A DNA stretch of 64,000 bases from Verrucomicrobiota bacterium (GTDB taxonomy: Bacteria > Verrucomicrobiota > Verrucomicrobiia > Limisphaerales > JADLHS01), in NCBI GenBank assembly GCA_029573725.1, contig JAKQDQ010000181.1, positions 372,001-436,000 on the forward strand, in the 5' to 3' direction. Of this stretch, positions 26,174-34,508 are shown one piece after another (within the stretch, counting starts at the first letter, position 1; every line of letters begins with the position of its first letter). The position numbers and the translations under genes are program-made. The notes under the pieces are model-generated. The model was not told the DNA's origin. It made no database searches and was given only the letters and a program-made list of their open reading frames with translations.

Positions 26174-27040
26174 ATGAACACGTCCCTCCCCAGTTCTGCC
26201 GCCACCAGTGATCCGCATCGTGATCCAAAGGTGGTTTTTGACGTTCGTCCCATCCCCGGCCGGGTGAAACACGCGCAGATTTTTCAACGCTGGCTGGATT
26301 TGCCGCTCAATGGATTTTTTGTCTTGTTGAACGACCATGATCCCGTGCCGCTGCGCTATCAGTTCGAGCGCGAATTTCCACAAGCCTTTACGTGGGAATA
26401 CCTCGAACGTGGCCCGGAGGAGTTCCGCGTGAAAATCACCAAACTGCGCCATGCCATTGCGCCGGAAACGATGCCGCGAGGGTGTGGGACGGGCAGCCAT
26501 GGCGCGGATCCCAACCGTGATCCCCGGGTCGTTTTTGATGTGCGCCCCATTCCCGGCCGCGTGAAACACGCGCAAATTTTCCAGCGCTGGCTCGATCTGC
26601 CGGTGGGCAAGTTTTTCGTGCTGCTCAATGACCATGATCCCGTGCCGCTGCGCTATCAATTCGAACACGAATTTCCCGAAGCCTTCTCCTGGGAATACCT
26701 GGAGCAGGGGCCGGAAGAGTTCCGGGTTAAAATCACCAAGCTCAAAGCTGTGCATGCTCCCGAAACCACGCCGCAAGGTTGCGGTTCATCCGCTCCGGCC
26801 CCGGCGGTTCGGACGGTGGCGGCAGACGTGCAGGAGATTGACGTGCGCGGCTTGGAACCGCCGGAACCGCTCGTCCGCGTGTTGGACGCGTTGGAAGCCC
26901 TGCCGGCCGGCCAGAAGCTGCGCGCCCATACCGATCGTGAACCGTGCCACTTGTTCGGCGAAGCCAAACAACGCGGCTTCAACACGGACTGCACGCAACA
27001 GCCTGATGGCAGTTGGATTACGGTGCTGACCCGTGCCTGA
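26174..27040 (+). CDS. Protein with two near-identical DUF2249 repeats and a third SirA/DUF2249-like domain
   Basis: 288 residues. Repeat one (about 13-104) and repeat two (112-203) are offset by exactly 99 residues and share RVKHAQIFQRWLDLP, LLNDHDPVPLRYQFE and EEFRVKITKL; each ends in GCG. The third domain (about 218-288) starts EIDVRGLEPPEPLVRVLDAL, as in TusA/SirA-like and DUF2249 proteins, with a Cys in EPCHLF. DUF2249 proteins often accompany NO and nitrite respiration genes, and LNDHDP with its His/Asp is their hallmark. A heme-related or electron-transfer role is possible but unproven. Confidence 0.82.
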   Translation: MNTSLPSSAATSDPHRDPKVVFDVRPIPGRVKHAQIFQRWLDLPLNGFFVLLNDHDPVPLRYQFEREFPQAFTWEYLERGPEEFRVKITKLRHAIAPETMPRGCGTGSHGADPNRDPRVVFDVRPIPGRVKHAQIFQRWLDLPVGKFFVLLNDHDPVPLRYQFEHEFPEAFSWEYLEQGPEEFRVKITKLKAVHAPETTPQGCGSSAPAPAVRTVAADVQEIDVRGLEPPEPLVRVLDALEALPAGQKLRAHTDREPCHLFGEAKQRGFNTDCTQQPDGSWITVLTRA

Positions 27041-28412
27041 ACCCGGTTCCCATCCGTCCCCGGCCGCCGCCCCGCGACCGGCCAGCAAACAAAGCTGGCT
27101 GGCCGCGCAGGGCCGGTTGCCGCTGGCGTTCATGGGGCTGGCGCTGATTTGGTTGTTGGTGGCGACCACGTTGCTGGTGGCACATCCCGGACTGCTGGGG
27201 ATGCCACACGCCGCGCCGCCGGTGATTGCGTTGACCCACAGTTGGATGCTGGGCTTTTTCGTTACGGTGGCCTGCGGTGCCGTCTATCAACTTGTGCCGG
27301 TGGCTTTGACCACCACGCTGTGGAAGGAAAACCTGGGATGGTGGCACTTCTGGCTGCATGCGGTCGGAGTTCCCGGCATGGTGTTTTTTTTCCAAAGTTA
27401 CCAGTTGAAATGGGTCGCGCTTTTCGCCACGGCAGTGATTTTGGGGGTGCTGTTGTTCACGGTGAACACTTGGGTCACGGTGGGGCGCTCAACCCGTCGC
27501 GATGTGGTGGCTTGGGCGATCATTCTCGCCGCCGGCTGGTTGTGTCTGGCGGTGTTGGCGGGGTTGTTTCTGGCGTTGAACCGGCTGTTCACTTGGGTGC
27601 CGGTTGCGCCACTGGCCTTGTTGCGGATGCACGCCCATCTGGGATTGATCGGCTTCTTTCTGGCCCTGCTGCAAGGAGTGGCGTTTCAACTGATTCCCAT
27701 GTTCACCATGGGTGAAGTGCGGGATTGGGGGCCGGCGAAAGCCGGGCTCTGGTTTTCCCAAGCCGGACTGGTCGCTCTGGTGCCGGCGTTGATCTGGCAG
27801 TGGGCGGTGCTGACCTATCTCGGTGCGGTGGCGGTGACGATCGGCCTCGTGTTTTCTGGCTACGGCCTGCAGCAATCCCTGACCACGCGCAAAAAGCGCA
27901 AGTTGGATCCGGGCATTGCCGTGTTTCTTCGCGGGGGGATTGGGATTTACGCGGCCGCCCTGGCCGGCATCGCCTTGACGCTTCCTGACTCAACGCGGAG
28001 TACCGCCGTCGGCGGGTTTAATCCCATGATATATGCGCTGCTTGGCATTCTGGGCGGGTTGATGCCGTGCATTGCGGGCATGATGTGCAAGGTGGTGCCT
28101 TTTCTGACCTGGATGCGGGTTTACGGTCCGCTTGTGGGGCGGCGACCGACGCCACCCGCACATTCGCTGACGCATCCGCGCCTGGAATACTGGGGGCTGG
28201 GATTGCAACAATTTGCCGTGCTGCCGTTGCTGGTGGGCGCCTGGTGGTCCAGTCAGCTTTGGCTGCATTTGGGAGCCTGGCTTCTGGCGGTGGGCGTCGT
28301 GTTGTTTCTCGCCGACATGGTGGGGGTGATGAAACATTTGTGGCTGCCTGCCACCGCCCCGGCGCCGGGCCCGGCGCTCAAACCGAAACTAACCGCATCG
28401 CAAACCAAATGA
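27033..28412 (+). CDS. Polytopic membrane protein, heme-copper oxidase subunit I / NnrS-like
   Basis: 459 residues with about 12 membrane helices. It starts at a GTG overlapping the previous gene by 8 bases. Two segments recall heme-binding helices of heme-copper oxidase-like proteins: LTHSWMLGFFVTVACGAVYQ and RMHAHLGLIGFFLALLQGV, each with His followed by Gly-Phe and a Gln-Leu-x-Pro exit. It lacks the NorB catalytic His-His and Glu set, so it is not a second NO reductase. Position suggests a heme-binding partner of the DUF2249 protein in NO handling; I infer this from context only. Confidence 0.65.
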   Translation: MPEPGSHPSPAAAPRPASKQSWLAAQGRLPLAFMGLALIWLLVATTLLVAHPGLLGMPHAAPPVIALTHSWMLGFFVTVACGAVYQLVPVALTTTLWKENLGWWHFWLHAVGVPGMVFFFQSYQLKWVALFATAVILGVLLFTVNTWVTVGRSTRRDVVAWAIILAAGWLCLAVLAGLFLALNRLFTWVPVAPLALLRMHAHLGLIGFFLALLQGVAFQLIPMFTMGEVRDWGPAKAGLWFSQAGLVALVPALIWQWAVLTYLGAVAVTIGLVFSGYGLQQSLTTRKKRKLDPGIAVFLRGGIGIYAAALAGIALTLPDSTRSTAVGGFNPMIYALLGILGGLMPCIAGMMCKVVPFLTWMRVYGPLVGRRPTPPAHSLTHPRLEYWGLGLQQFAVLPLLVGAWWSSQLWLHLGAWLLAVGVVLFLADMVGVMKHLWLPATAPAPGPALKPKLTASQTK

Positions 28413-28714
28413 ATGTAACTCCCGAAACTGCCGCCGTGTGGGACGCGCTGAAAACCATTCCCGATCCCGAATTTGGTCTCAACATTGTGGACATGGGACT
28501 GATCTACAGTGTGGAGAACCAGGATGGCAACATCGCTGTGACGATGACGCTCACCACGGAAAACTGCCCGTCCGGCGAGTGGATTTACGAAGGCGTCAAG
28601 ACGGCGCTGAACGCCCTGCCTGAGGCCAGGAACGTTGAGGTCACCATGACGTTCGATCCGCACTGGACGCCCGACATGCTCAGCGAAGACGGCAAACGTC
28701 AGTTGGGAATGTAA
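28409..28714 (+). CDS. DUF59/MIP18-family metal-sulfur cluster assembly protein
   Basis: 101 residues from the ATG at 28409, which overlaps the preceding stop as ATGA. The family core is clear: ALKTIPDPEFGLNIVDMGLI at the start, VTMTLTTENCPSGEWI with the conserved Cys, and VTMTFDPHWTPDMLSEDGK. Members (PaaD, SufT, MIP18) help mature Fe-S proteins. As last gene of an FNR-box-controlled unit it may repair or deliver clusters under nitrosative stress, when NO destroys Fe-S centres. Confidence 0.85.
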   Translation: MNVTPETAAVWDALKTIPDPEFGLNIVDMGLIYSVENQDGNIAVTMTLTTENCPSGEWIYEGVKTALNALPEARNVEVTMTFDPHWTPDMLSEDGKRQLGM

Positions 28715-28735
28715 CGCGCGGGCCGGGTGGCGGAG

Positions 28736-30094
28736 CTACACGGTTACGGCCTTGGGGCGGCGCAGACTCGCGCGCAGGGCCACGGCAAACGCGGCGATCG
28801 CGCCCCAGCCGCACAACCCGGCGACCGGGAACAGGCGGTCGGTCCAGTTGACTCCGCTGAAATCCTCTGGGGAAAACAGGGCCGGGACAATGCGGAGCAA
28901 GGTGGCCAGATTGGCCAGCAGGAGGGCGCTCCACATCAGGCCGCGCGCTCGTGGCCGTCCCCCGCCAAATCCGGGCAGCATTTTCCAGCCGACGGACAGG
29001 ATCAGCAGCGTCATGAAACCTGCCCCCAGCGCGTGACGGGGCAGATTGTTTTGTCCGAGTGACGGCGGAATGGGCAGCCCGAACTGTTGCAGGGCGATGA
29101 GGAGGAGAAAGAGCGCCGCCATCAGACACCAGACGTACGCACAGACGACCCCGATGGCCGCAGGATCCTCCCAGAGGCGATAGGGGGCCGCGGGATGGGA
29201 AGTGGGTTTGCGCGGATGAAAAATCCGCACCGCAAAAATTCCACAGCCCAGTCCGCCCGCCCGGCACAGAGCCGCCCCTCCTGTGAACGCGGGGCTGCTG
29301 CCGGAAAGCGCGGAGCGGGCGGCCTCCAGCAGGGTGAAGATCAGTCCAAGCGCCAGTAAGCCAGCGGCGCTCTGCAAGCCCGGTGAACTCGCGAGCTTGG
29401 TGCGAAAGGTCAGCGGGAACAGGCGCGCGGACATGCCGATCGAGACGGCGGCGATAAATCCGAACAACATCAGATCCGCAGCGAGCCACGAAGGCCGGGA
29501 GGCCAGCAGGGCGAGAGTGGCGCCGGTTACGAGAGGTTCTACCGTCGCAACGCACCAGGCCAGTTGTGCCAGGAGCAGCGCGATTCCGGCCACCCCCAGC
29601 AACGGGAGGATTTGGCGAAAGCCTTCATTTTGTTTGAGCGGCCGGCCGGAGCGAAACGTAATGGTCAGGAGCAGAAGGAGACCAACGACACCAATCGTCT
29701 GTGCGCCGACGCCGCCTGCAACGACCGCGTTCAACCAACGGACTTTGCCGGCTGGTCCGGCGGGGGCAAGCGCGGCGAGCCACCACTGACCGACCATGCG
29801 CAAAACCAGTCCGAGCGCCAGTCCTCCGAACAGGGCTGCGGCCCATTCGGGGCGGTGCAATTTGACCGCGCGAAGACGGGGCAAAAAATGGAGAGCAACG
29901 CCCAGGATCATCGCGCCGCCCCAGCCCATCATCAGCGCGACGGAGTGGATCTGGAGGCTGGCCAGATAGCACCATCCACGTGGCAGGGCGAACCACCACG
30001 CCCCAGTCATCCACGCCGCCAGGCCAAAACCCGGCACCAGTGCGCAGATCAACGCCAGCCGGACGAAGCGCAACCAGAGCCGGTCGGGGTTCAT
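28736..30094 (-). CDS. NnrS-like polytopic membrane protein
   Basis: 452 residues, about 12 membrane helices, converging on the DUF59 gene 21 bases away. Segments such as QIHSVALMMGWGGAMILGVA with FLPR after it, and RHALGAGFMTLLILSVGWKM, have the His-rich, Gly-rich helix pattern of NnrS proteins, heme- and copper-containing membrane proteins that relieve NO stress. Assignment is by pattern and neighbourhood; the family is diverse. The Rrf2 regulator gene lies 78 bases upstream on the same strand. Confidence 0.65.
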   Translation of the reverse strand: MNPDRLWLRFVRLALICALVPGFGLAAWMTGAWWFALPRGWCYLASLQIHSVALMMGWGGAMILGVALHFLPRLRAVKLHRPEWAAALFGGLALGLVLRMVGQWWLAALAPAGPAGKVRWLNAVVAGGVGAQTIGVVGLLLLLTITFRSGRPLKQNEGFRQILPLLGVAGIALLLAQLAWCVATVEPLVTGATLALLASRPSWLAADLMLFGFIAAVSIGMSARLFPLTFRTKLASSPGLQSAAGLLALGLIFTLLEAARSALSGSSPAFTGGAALCRAGGLGCGIFAVRIFHPRKPTSHPAAPYRLWEDPAAIGVVCAYVWCLMAALFLLLIALQQFGLPIPPSLGQNNLPRHALGAGFMTLLILSVGWKMLPGFGGGRPRARGLMWSALLLANLATLLRIVPALFSPEDFSGVNWTDRLFPVAGLCGWGAIAAFAVALRASLRRPKAVTV

Positions 30095-30172
30095 TGGGGG
30101 CGGCGGTTGACGGGGGTGTCCCCCCGCATCATCGGGTTCACCGCCGTCACGTGGCTGGTTTCCATCACGCGC

Positions 30173-30637
30173 TCAACGGCCGGTTGGGGCTGCCGGTTTG
30201 CCAGGTTTCAATTTGATGCCCAGCGGTACCGAGGCCGAGTCGGTGTTCAGCAGGTCCACCAGTTTGGATTGCGCGAACGTCGCTTCCATTTGGGCCGCCA
30301 CGTCGTCCATGCCGCGATGCAGCGGGCAGAGCTTGTGCGCGTGTTCCTTCAATCCCAGGGGGCAGGCCAGGATGCGTTCCAGCGGGTCCACGGCGTTGAT
30401 GACTTCCAAAACGGAAACCTTTGCGGGATCGCTGGCGAATTGAAAGCCGCCGCCCAGTCCGCGTTGACTGCGCACCAGTCCGGCCTTGGTCAACAATTGC
30501 AGCACCTTCAAGGTGTAATCCGGCGGGGTGCGCGTGCCGGCGGCGATCTGCCGCGCGGTCTGTGAACGGGCGGGCTCCTGGAGCAACCAGAGAATGGCGC
30601 GTAAGGCGTATTCAGCCGTGCGTGAAATCAATTGCAC
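30173..30637 (-). CDS. Rrf2-family transcriptional regulator (NsrR/IscR-like)
   Basis: 154 residues from a GTG at 30637 (MQLISRTAEYALRA, the typical Rrf2 opening). The winged helix includes TPPDYTLKVLQLLTKAGLV and SQRGLGGGF. The cluster-binding loop has only two cysteines, C92 and C104, with His residues around them (CPLGLKEHAHKLC); classical NsrR and IscR have three. The protein may bind an Fe-S cluster with a His or outside ligand, or another cofactor. The neighbouring NnrS-like and nor genes make nitrosative stress its likely signal. Confidence 0.85.
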   Translation of the reverse strand: MQLISRTAEYALRAILWLLQEPARSQTARQIAAGTRTPPDYTLKVLQLLTKAGLVRSQRGLGGGFQFASDPAKVSVLEVINAVDPLERILACPLGLKEHAHKLCPLHRGMDDVAAQMEATFAQSKLVDLLNTDSASVPLGIKLKPGKPAAPTGR

Positions 30638-30650
30638 GCATCAAAATGCG
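30637..30650. promoter_or_regulatory. Inverted repeat over the Rrf2 start codon, possible autoregulatory site
   Basis: CGCATCAAAATGCG forms 5-base arms CGCAT/ATGCG around CAAA and touches the first base of the GTG start. Rrf2 regulators commonly repress their own genes from sites overlapping the promoter. The short arms make chance occurrence possible. Confidence 0.3.
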
Positions 30651-30766
30651 AGGCGGTTGTCCAGTTTTGCAAGCTGATAGTGGTGTCCCGCCGCCGACCG
30701 GCCGGCGGGGCTGGCGCGAAGGTTGGTCGCCGTCACCACCGGAGTGCATCCAGGAATGGACCCGGC

Positions 30767-32215
30767 CTAGCCGCCATTGGGCAGCGCGAGGCTGGGGTCG
30801 CCGAAGAGCATGAATTTCATGCCTTGAAAGAAAATGCTGGGAGGATACCAGCCCGCGTCCGGTTTCAGGGTGGCGAGCCGCTCCTTGTTGAAGTAATGCC
30901 GGATCGCGTCGGCCCAGCAGTCGCCCAGGTGCGGTTGCGGGGTGCGGGCCCACGCGGTGACAAATCCTTCGACCAGGGTCAGGCCGCATGGTTGACTGCC
31001 CGTATTGCAACCGATGTAGGCCACGCTGCCATGGGTGCCGCGTTTCAAGACTTGTTCTCCCAGGCCGGTGGGATTGAATTTCCCGCGCTGATACGGCGCG
31101 GGGGGCGGCGGAGGGGCGGTAAAAACTTCCTGGTGATCCGAACCCGCGTGTTCGTGACCGTCAACATCCACGTAAGGCTCGTACGGCGGCAGCGGCGCAA
31201 AATACGCCGTGCTGCAGCCGGCGGAAATGATGACGGGCAGCCGGGCTGCGTTGGTAATCGCTTGCAAATCACGAAGGTGGAAGCACTGTTCCCACTCGTC
31301 CGGCTGACCGTGTCCGGCATGCACCAGCAGATCCACGCCTTCATTCAACAACTGCCGCACTTGCTCGTGATCGGGCGGGGCGGAGGAATTCTGACGGCGG
31401 GCATCGGAATAATACCGCTTTTCCACCTGCCATGGCCGGGGCAGTTTGGCGGCCCAGTCGTCCATGGCGCCGCGACTGTCCACCCAGCCGCCCACCGCAA
31501 TGAACCCCGCCCGCAGCGGACGCGATGCCTCCCGGGCGAGTTGGCGGGTTTCATAGGCCATGGTTTTCGTGGCCATCACCTGCACCTCTGCGGCCGTACT
31601 GACCGGCCAGCGCCCCACCGCGATTTCCGGAAGATAATCCACGGCATCGAAATTGATCGGATCGGATTTGTTTTTTTCGCCGCGCACCTCGCCGAAATAA
31701 CCGGCGTGGAATCCTTCCGTTTGCGCATTCCAATTCTCGAAACGACCATCCCGTTTGGCCAGGTCCGAGTAATACAGGTCGCTGGGATAAAATGCGTAAT
31801 CAAACGCCGCCGCAGTGATGCGGTCCAGCGTCATGTAGCGCACGGGCAGCACGTCAACGTCTCCCACCAGCAACACGTAACCCAGGCCGGAATGCCGCCA
31901 CTGTTGGTACAAAAAGCGTTTGAGTTTTTCCGGATCATCCACGCCCTCGGATTCACGGAGGATTTGTTCCAAAGACCGGAATGTGGTGGGGCGCAGGCGT
32001 TGTTTATGGGCGAGAAATTCCTGAAGGACCGGGGCAAATGCTTCGGGCGCCACGACCAGGAGGCGGGATTGGCGGGTGGAGGAAAGGGCGGGTTGGCTCC
32101 CGGTGCCGGTGACGAACAGACCGGCGAGCAGGAGTCCCAGCCCAATCCGTGGGTGGGAGCGCGGCCGTCTGGAGGGCCCGTCCGCGTCCGGTCGCCGGCA
32201 GAGGGAGAAGTTCAT
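30767..32215 (-). CDS. Exported gingipain-like cysteine peptidase (family C25)
   Basis: 482 residues with an N-terminal export segment (about 23-45). The C25 fold is marked by YVLLVGDVDVLPVR, LPEIAVGRWPVSTAAEVQ, the catalytic-type His in VHAGHGQ (H302) and Cys in SAGCSTAYF (C334), and a late FMLFGDPSLAL. It lacks the long C-terminal adhesin or sorting domains of Porphyromonas gingipains and ends right after the catalytic core. It is probably a secreted or periplasmic protease. The Ser/Thr kinase gene lies 40 bases upstream on the same strand. Confidence 0.82.
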   Translation of the reverse strand: MNFSLCRRPDADGPSRRPRSHPRIGLGLLLAGLFVTGTGSQPALSSTRQSRLLVVAPEAFAPVLQEFLAHKQRLRPTTFRSLEQILRESEGVDDPEKLKRFLYQQWRHSGLGYVLLVGDVDVLPVRYMTLDRITAAAFDYAFYPSDLYYSDLAKRDGRFENWNAQTEGFHAGYFGEVRGEKNKSDPINFDAVDYLPEIAVGRWPVSTAAEVQVMATKTMAYETRQLAREASRPLRAGFIAVGGWVDSRGAMDDWAAKLPRPWQVEKRYYSDARRQNSSAPPDHEQVRQLLNEGVDLLVHAGHGQPDEWEQCFHLRDLQAITNAARLPVIISAGCSTAYFAPLPPYEPYVDVDGHEHAGSDHQEVFTAPPPPPAPYQRGKFNPTGLGEQVLKRGTHGSVAYIGCNTGSQPCGLTLVEGFVTAWARTPQPHLGDCWADAIRHYFNKERLATLKPDAGWYPPSIFFQGMKFMLFGDPSLALPNGG

Positions 32216-32255
32216 GGTGGATCTGTCCGAAAGGGAGGCGGCTGTTCCGGGCGGG

Positions 32256-33260
32256 TCAGCGCCGCCACCAGCTGGTTTTGGTTTTGGATTTGGGCTGGTC
32301 GGATTGCGTGTATTGCTGCACCAGCAGCAGACTGCGCGAAGCTTCCATGGCCATCCGGAATTCGTCGTAGCTCAGGTAGCGGTCGGCCGGATTTTTTGAG
32401 AGTACCTTGACCAGGATGTCGCTGGTGGTCTGAGTGATCTCCGGCACCACCAGATTGGGCGGCCGCAGCGGGATGTGGACATGGGCCGCCACCAGCTCCT
32501 CCACGGTGGGCGCGTCGAACGGCGGGTAGCCGGTCAACGCCTGGTACAACGTGCATCCCAGGCTGTACATGTCGGACAGGAAGGTCTCCTTTTCACGCTT
32601 GATTTTCTCCGGCGCAACATAATAGGGCGTGCCGTCGGTGACGGAACCGATTTCGGGTTCCGCCTCCACGCTGCGCGCCAGACCAAAGTCCACCAGTTTC
32701 GGCACGTTGTCGCTGTCGAACAAAATATTGCCCGGTTTGATGTCGCGATGCAGCAAATTGTGTTTCAACGCCAGGTCCAATGCCGAGGCGATCGCGATGC
32801 CGATGTCCAGCACGTGCAACTCCGCCACCCGGGTTTGTTTTTCAATGCGGCCATCCAAGCTGCCGTGGTCGGCCAGTTCCATGACCAGATAGGCCTGCCC
32901 CTCGAATTCATCGAAGTTGTAGATGTGAATGATGTTGGTGTGATTCAGCCGGGCGCAGGCACGCGCTTCGCGCAGGAAACTGCCCATGGCCTCCGGGTCC
33001 TCCATTTTCTCCTTCTTGATCAGCTTCACGGCCACGAGCCGTTCGAGAATCGTATCGAACGCGCGGTAAACCGTGCCATAACCTCCAGCGGCGATGATGT
33101 TGCGCAGCTCAAACTGGCGCAAAATTTTGGGCATCATGATCGGATGACCGCACTTGGAACACGGGACGGTGGCCAGCGGCGCCAGATCACCCGGAATGAA
33201 AACTTTCGTGTCGCACCAGCCGCAGGTGACCATCCGCAGAGGTTTTTCGGTCGTACTCAT
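32256..33260 (-). CDS. Serine/threonine protein kinase with N-terminal zinc ribbon
   Basis: 334 residues from the ATG at 33260 (MSTTEKPLRM); upstream in-frame codons lack kinase-like sequence. A zinc ribbon uses C13/C16 and C34/C37. The kinase domain (about 48-310) has the Gly loop AAGGYGTVYRAFD, K79 in VAVKL, catalytic HRD at 171-173, and DFG at 191-193. It is a complete Hanks-type kinase without a transmembrane segment or sensor domain, so it should be soluble. It ends in a basic tail (KSKTKTSWWRR). Targets are unknown. Confidence 0.9.
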   Translation of the reverse strand: MSTTEKPLRMVTCGWCDTKVFIPGDLAPLATVPCSKCGHPIMMPKILRQFELRNIIAAGGYGTVYRAFDTILERLVAVKLIKKEKMEDPEAMGSFLREARACARLNHTNIIHIYNFDEFEGQAYLVMELADHGSLDGRIEKQTRVAELHVLDIGIAIASALDLALKHNLLHRDIKPGNILFDSDNVPKLVDFGLARSVEAEPEIGSVTDGTPYYVAPEKIKREKETFLSDMYSLGCTLYQALTGYPPFDAPTVEELVAAHVHIPLRPPNLVVPEITQTTSDILVKVLSKNPADRYLSYDEFRMAMEASRSLLLVQQYTQSDQPKSKTKTSWWRR

Positions 33261-33441
33261 ATTGTTTGGTATTTTACCATGCCTGAGCGCACTGGCCAGC
33301 GATTCAAGCGGCGACCTGGTGGCGGAGCAAGGCTGGCTGTGCTTGTAACCCTTTGCGCCGCCGGCGTCAATCTGCGCTTGCGCCGGCCCGCCCCCGCATT
33401 GAAACTGCTGCCTGGGAAAGGACCGTCCCGCCCGGTTCTGC

Positions 33442-33978
33442 ATGGAAGCCACGCCGGTTCAAGCGAAACAAACACGCTCCCCTTCGGGGCTGCGCAGAGT
33501 GTTGCTCGGGCGCAAGCCCGGGAGGACGCTGATGCGCGCCGGAGGCGTGGCGGCGCTCGCCCTCGTGGTGTTCAAGTTCTGGTTGCTGCCAATTCGACTG
33601 GAAGGGGCGAGCATGGAACCCACCTACAAGTCCGGTTCGGTCAATTTCATCAACCGACTGGCGTACTGGCGGCACGAACCGCAACGCGGGGACGTGGTGG
33701 GGGTGCGTTACAGCGGTCACAGCATCATGTTGCTGAAACGCATTGTGGGGTTGCCGGGGGAAACTGTGGAATTCGTGGACGGACAACTCTGGATCAATGG
33801 CCGGCGGTTGCCTGAACCTTACTTGCACTACGAGAGCCGTTGGAATGTGCGTCCGGAACATTACCGGCTCGGACCGGACGAGTACTACGTGGTGGGCGAC
33901 AACCGTTCCATGCCCTACGAGTTGCACGAGAAGGGCGCCGCGCGGCGCGAGCGGATTGTGGGGCGGGTGCTGCTATGA
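33442..33978 (+). CDS. lepB: Signal peptidase I
   Basis: 178 residues, a short form. One membrane anchor (about 33-48) precedes the catalytic core with the nucleophile S57 in LEGASMEPTY, the general base K99 in LLKRIVGLPGE, and the conserved VVGDNRSMP box. It cleaves signal peptides at the periplasmic face. The next gene overlaps by ATGA, starting a four-gene coupled string with a SnoaL-like protein, a DNA glycosylase and a transporter whose functions look unrelated. It diverges from the kinase gene. Confidence 0.92.
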   Translation: MEATPVQAKQTRSPSGLRRVLLGRKPGRTLMRAGGVAALALVVFKFWLLPIRLEGASMEPTYKSGSVNFINRLAYWRHEPQRGDVVGVRYSGHSIMLLKRIVGLPGETVEFVDGQLWINGRRLPEPYLHYESRWNVRPEHYRLGPDEYYVVGDNRSMPYELHEKGAARRERIVGRVLL

Positions 33979-34508
33979 AACGCCTTTCGCGGACGCTGGC
34001 CGTCCTGACGCTGCTCGGCGGTGCCGTGTGGCTGTGGCTCCATTTTTATCCTTCCCCGGAAACCGCCATCCGCCGGCAGTTGCAGCGTCTGGGCGCAACG
34101 GCGACCTTCGCGGGGCGCGAGAGCCTGCTGGCGCGCGGCCTGGCCGCGCAAAAGTTCGGAGATTTTTTTGCGCCGCAGGTGCATCTGCAGCTTGAACCGC
34201 GCAATCTGCTGGACGAGGAGGTGACCCGGCAGGACCTCATCGAACTCATGGTGCGGATCCGTTCGCTGCCGGGAGTTCAGGCGTTCAAGGTGCGCCTCCT
34301 GGATCCCGTCGTCACACTGGCGGCAGACCGGGAACATGCCCGGGTGGAAGTGACGGTCAATGCGGAGAGCTCGGGGGAGCGACATCGTTTTGTGCAGGAA
34401 CTGGAGCTGGGCATGGCCCGGATTGAGGGTGAATGGCGGATCACCACCGTCGCCACGGTGCGCGTGCTCAACCGCGCCCCCGCCGTGTTTTTCATGGCAA
34501 GCCAATGA
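33975..34508 (+). CDS. Membrane-anchored SnoaL/NTF2-like protein
   Basis: 177 residues from the ATG at 33975, overlapping the lepB stop. An N-terminal hydrophobic segment (about 7-24, LAVLTLLGGAVWLWLHF) is followed by a domain of alternating helix and strand: ETAIRRQLQRLGATATF, a VTRQDLIELM helix, and strands HARVEVTVNAES and EGEWRITTVATVRV. This resembles the cone-shaped SnoaL/NTF2 fold, but no active site is evident. The assignment is by predicted fold, so the function is open. Confidence 0.55.
   Translation: MKRLSRTLAVLTLLGGAVWLWLHFYPSPETAIRRQLQRLGATATFAGRESLLARGLAAQKFGDFFAPQVHLQLEPRNLLDEEVTRQDLIELMVRIRSLPGVQAFKVRLLDPVVTLAADREHARVEVTVNAESSGERHRFVQELELGMARIEGEWRITTVATVRVLNRAPAVFFMASQ

Noticed and set aside
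26174-27040. The DUF2249 repeats as a phage or transposon duplication
   Set aside because: The repeats follow domain borders and keep frame within one gene. No mobile ends are visible, so a simple intragenic duplication explains them.
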